A DNA stretch of 64,000 nt, from positions 13,383,430-13,447,429 of the forward strand of contig CM057129.1 of the NCBI GenBank assembly GCA_029964075.1, in the 5' to 3' direction. The notes beneath the pieces were generated by a model. The model was not told the origin of the DNA, did not search any database, and saw only the letters and a list, made by a program, of their open reading frames with translations. Made by a program: the position numbers and the translations under genes. Source of the DNA: Patiria pectinifera (Eukaryota > Echinodermata > Asteroidea > Valvatida > Asterinidae). Positions 60,147 to 64,000 of this stretch are shown one piece after another (within the stretch, counting starts at the first letter, position 1; the number at the start of each line of letters is the position of its first letter).

Positions 60147-62174
60147 GTCCTTTCTCTGCTCATGACGTGTGGTCACGCTGTGTTGATGCTGTTATAGCAA
60201 CAACTTAATCAACAGCAACCATTTTTGCCTTTGTTCGGTGTTTTTTTTCATGCCCTTTTGATTTATACAATGCTTTTAAGATCAACAACCCAAAAAGTCT
60301 ACCATTTCCACGGGTTTCGTACTGTGAAAGATATGCTTCAGAATGGCCTTTTTTGTATTTAGCTCACATTTTGACTGTTTATGTAAAATGATGTTCATTC
60401 AGTTGAGTAAGCTCCATAACGGTCGTGAAATATACATGTAGAGCGAGGCCACAAGCTAAATTTAAGGAGACATGCCAAAACGAATGTCCAAATACCGTCG
60501 GGGCGATGAATTGGAACCATTAGTATACGCAGAAGGAACTTAATGGATGAGCTTCATAATGACAACGAGGAAATTATCTTGTCTAAAAGCCTAACAACAC
60601 CGGATAATGTTTTATAGATGGAACCTGTAAGTGGTGCTGCGCCTCCATGCAACGCTCGATATGCATAATTCAATGCGTACACCGTAGTCTGACCTAAATT
60701 CCTCTAGCACTGCGCTGTGAATGTGCGGTATACCTTTGTTATACAAAGATATGCATTCAACAACTTATCAAGCTAATCGCAACCTCTATTGGGCTACACA
60801 GACGCAATAATATAAAATAATATCATGTGGACTCCAACTTCCAATAAACGTCGATAACAGACACAGCACAACGCTCGAGCACATCAAGCACGCATCGTCC
60901 GCGTAGATACATTGGCGAAAATATTATTCAAAACCAATTGATCTCGACACCTTGTGAGTGTGTATGCATGCGCTGTCAAAAATAAACACGGGTCCTGTGC
61001 TAGATGTACGGTATAGCCCCGGGTATTCCAGAGACGGGTAAAGAGATATCTCGTGAATATTTCAACTCCGGTATCAATACATAATTTGTCTATACCCACT
61101 TCGTCACGGAGAATATGCCGAGTCCATGCACATTCCGCGGTTCACTTGCTTGTTAATGGCCCCTTTAGGGCCCCTCTTAACAGCCGATAACATACGGACA
61201 AATTGCCCCCCTTATCTGCTTTGTTTTTCAACAAGTCTTTTAAGTGGTTCTCCCGAGAACCTTGTTGTTTCTACTGTAAAAAAAAGAAGCTAAATGGAAC
61301 TCAACAGGGTTAACCTCTCGTCTCGCGTGCGCGTTGGAGAACACACGCGAGATTTAGCGAGCATTGGACAGAGAACATAATCTTCGGGATATATGCGGTG
61401 CGCCTATCAGCGCGGCTTCGTATAATGAAACATTTAAAAAGTCTATATGATTAGGGATAGAAGACCAAGAAGAAGAACAAGAAGAAAATCAGAACAAAAA
61501 CAATGGCTTTTCCAGAAACTCCGGTTGTGAAGTCATTGACTTTGATGAAATCAACGCTCTTTCGTCGCTTTCATCACAATGTGTCGCCAAGATATCCCAA
61601 AAATAATGATCGTAAATGCTACAAATAGTAGGAGAACATAAATGTGTAGATGGCAATTTAGTTGCAAACCATGAGGTGAAATATCCAAACTTTAACTACA
61701 ACGGTAGCCTAGATATAAGTGACAAATACATATTAACAGCACCACCTACAGGCAGGTTGTGTCCAGCTACCTCTCTATAATCTTGCCAAGAAACTGCATT
61801 CCCCGATACCGGCTTTTTCTTGTGCAAAGTAGATGTGATATTTGGCTGGCTCACGCGTGCCAATCACGCTGTTACTAAACTTCCATATTTAATGAGTTCT
61901 GTAAGGATTGATTGCTCCATGTACTGGTCCAATTCGTAGACTCTATCGCGCTTTCACAAGTGCCAGGTCGAAATTACTTCTTCTTTTTTTCCCCTGCAAC
62001 CAGGTATAGTCAACGGAATGGTTCTCGGACTTTACTTCCCTTAAGAAAAACACCTCCATAGCCCCGATTCTGAAATAAAGGGTGACATTTATTTGACCGA
62101 AAAGTAGGATTTGAATTTTAAATGCCAATAAATGGAGAAAAATCACATGGTGGAGGAAAAGGGAACGGAAGCAA

Positions 62175-62275
62175 TGAGAGTCGAACCTTAGGATATAATT
62201 ATACAATATTATATTTATTAAATAAAAAAGGAGTATAACAGCTAGGCCACGGTGACGCTCTGATCGCCACTCCAA
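62175..62275 (-). repeat. Degenerate tRNA-like/SINE-head sequence with AT-rich insert
   Basis: On the minus strand, GTCACCGTGGCCTAGCTGTT resembles an A box and TCCTAAGGTTCGACTCTCAT a B box. About 50 bp of AT-rich sequence separates them where a D-arm/anticodon region is expected. It is too distorted for a functional tRNA. A SINE head or tRNA pseudogene is most likely. Confidence 0.4.
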
Positions 62276-63821
62276 ATTTTAATTTGTATAAAGTCATATC
62301 AATGCGCGTGACAACTTATTAAAATCACGTGATAGTTTCACGCATGCGTATTACGCCGTGCAGAAGAATTTTCGCTGCCAGGTTATAATGTCCTGCAACT
62401 GCGACATCACGTTAAGCCATGAACGCATATCCGTACGTGCTCATCACCATGGTTTCATCACCCCGATGCTCCTCCGAACAAAAACGTATACTTTCCCACA
62501 ACAACAGTTTCTTAAGTTCAGGAAAATATCACATCCTGCGCCAAATTAGCCAGTATTAACTTCCATTATCATAACGCCGCGGGACCTCGAGATAGCACGA
62601 GATCTCGCGGCCCAGCCACTTTAATTCCCCCCTGTACTCCCCTGATGGTTTAGAACAAGCTCCCGGAGTCCTGGAGTTCAGCCGTGATCGGAGCGACTCC
62701 TGTCAGCTATGTGACTACCCTGCGCCCCAGGGGCATAGAGAACCTATAGTTCAGCACGTCAACATCATCATTTTAATCATCATGGGCAACATTGTGTATG
62801 CTGGAGTTTTTGAGATCGTGCTGGCCGTGTGCAGGCGCGAAAAGAATGACAAAGAAGAAAACCATTCTTGTGGTAGACTCCCCAAATTTGACTCCAGGAG
62901 TGTGAACTAGATATTTTCTCAGATGGAGACATTTGAATAATAATCCAGTGGAAGTTTTTTTAAACCAAAACAAACATATTTCTTATCAATACGTATCAAA
63001 CAAATTGTTTTAGACATTTATGTAAATAACCCAAATAGAAGTATTTTGTTTTCTATTTTATCACTATAAATCTTTAACAAAAAGATTTAGAATTAGTAAT
63101 GTTTGGAGTCCGAGAAATACAGAAGTGAATTGATTAATTCACTCACATTGGGTTTTTTCAAATTTGGTGTGCCTTTTCTTACTGAAATCATGCAAATGGT
63201 TTCGACAATTGTTTTAAACTCAAAACAAAAAAGGGTATATAATGTTACCCTGCAATATCAGCGTCGTTATACATGTACAACTTAAGCTTTACCAAGCATA
63301 CTACACGTTGCTTTTTACTGGTAGCATATGAATCTCCCCTTAAGATGTTTTCTCTTTTTTACGTCCAGAATTGTGGCATTACTGGCTGACAAATGTTCCT
63401 AGTAGTTCCTTTTTATTCACACCACCGATGTATAAGTTGTTGTATGCAGCTATCCGGGAGGCCGAGGCGATACGTCTCAACAACGATTTCGTCACGCGCT
63501 GTGTTTTCCGCCGTTCGAATCGATGCAAAGACCCGCCGTTTTCCTGCTCAGTCTTGCAACCCAACACCTTAACGACCATTTATTACTTCCTGCGGTGTTT
63601 GGCCAGACACACATCAAGCGAACGTTTTCTGCCGATACTGTCGACTGTATTGATCCCAGAGACAATGTAATATTTCATCAGCGGACGTGATAAGCGCGCA
63701 TTCGCTCCTTAACAAAAAGCTAGTCGGGTGACGTACTCCCATTTTAGATCGAGGTCCGTTTGCGTGAATTGGACACCGGACATAATATCGTCTGAGTGGT
63801 CTTCTCAAGCTTTTCAAGTTG

Positions 63822-63950
63822 TAAATAGACCTTATTCACTAGGCAGCCATTTTCGATCGTGTTCCCTGAATCTATTTTATAGAATGTAAACTGTTGATTG
63901 GAACGGTGCCAGACTATGTTATGATTGGAGTGGATGCCAAGCCTCACTTT
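63822..63950 (+). repeat. AATAGACC family, copy 3 near the right edge
   Basis: It begins AATAGACCTTATTCACTAG and continues CCATTTTCGATCGTGTTCCC, TGTAAACTGTTGATTGGAAC and GTGCCAGACTATGTTATGAT. The order matches the reverse complement of 56127-55985. It may continue beyond the window. Confidence 0.75.
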
Positions 63951-64000
63951 CGATATTTTTTTAATGTTTGCTCAAAACATTAGGGTACGTTTAGGGCCTA

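Larger units (their letters stand above)
56646..63821. other. Right-hand stretch without recognised genes
   Basis: Unique-looking sequence with a DR1 motif, a candidate homeodomain cluster and a degenerate tRNA-like sequence listed separately. Purine-rich GAAGAAGAACAAGAAG occurs near 61475. The 99- to 110-codon open frames near 58657, 61943 and 63371 show no recognisable domain. Confidence 0.5.

Noticed and set aside
1-64000. CRISPR arrays, bacterial operons, prophage or rRNA genes
   Set aside because: No spaced identical repeats of CRISPR type, no dense coding, and no rRNA-like sequence were seen; split exons show nuclear animal DNA.

Overview
The window looks like nuclear DNA from an animal, most likely a marine invertebrate deuterostome (an echinoderm would fit; hemichordate or amphioxus cannot be excluded). 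It is AT-rich by eye, has no bacterial-style gene packing, and contains split exons with consensus GT/AG splice sites. It also carries tRNA-headed SINEs, many small foldback (MITE-like) elements and a recently inserted LTR element. The species call is inference; only the animal intron/exon structure is directly visible.

The one recognisable host gene is on the minus strand. It is a small-conductance calcium-activated potassium channel (SK, KCNN family), of which four consecutive coding exons are seen: 32383-31965 (end of S2 through S5), 19789-19654 (pore and start of S6), 13549-13439 (rest of S6 and start of the calmodulin-binding domain) and 11007-10880 (most of the calmodulin-binding domain). 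They join in frame (phases 2, 0, 0) into 264 codons plus two bases. The introns are about 12.2, 6.1 and 2.4 kb. The 5' exons (N-terminus, S1, most of S2) must lie to the right of 32383 and the 3' exons (end of the calmodulin-binding region and coiled coil) to the left of 10880. I could not locate them, and they may be outside the window.

Everything else is intronic or flanking DNA loaded with mobile and repetitive sequence. At 39439-41999 sits a complete 2.56-kb LTR retroelement on the minus strand. Its two 424-bp LTRs look identical, it has a 4-bp ATAT target duplication, a polypurine tract and a candidate primer-binding site, but no reverse transcriptase. Instead it carries one 410-codon ORF of unknown function with an 18-residue repeat. 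Six elements (24801, 26466, 34466, 45977, 49149, 54955) are long foldbacks with ends resembling TA-CAGGGTG and TA duplications. Other foldback families are: tRNA-like hairpins (5406, 21740), CRE-bearing palindromes (3130, 42033), GGCC-A(8) elements flanked by TTA (6783, 44846), a GTTTAAACG-rich foldback (33409), a long inverted repeat (12256-12757) and a family ending in AATAGACCTTA-like sequence (55817, 56535, 63822). Three tRNA-derived SINEs or fragments are on the minus strand (13752, 17070, 51060), and there is a 181-bp tandem array at 47125-47702.

The most interesting local structure is just downstream of the SK pore exon. The exon/intron boundary itself, including a full GTAAGT donor, is tandemly triplicated between 19320 and 19660.
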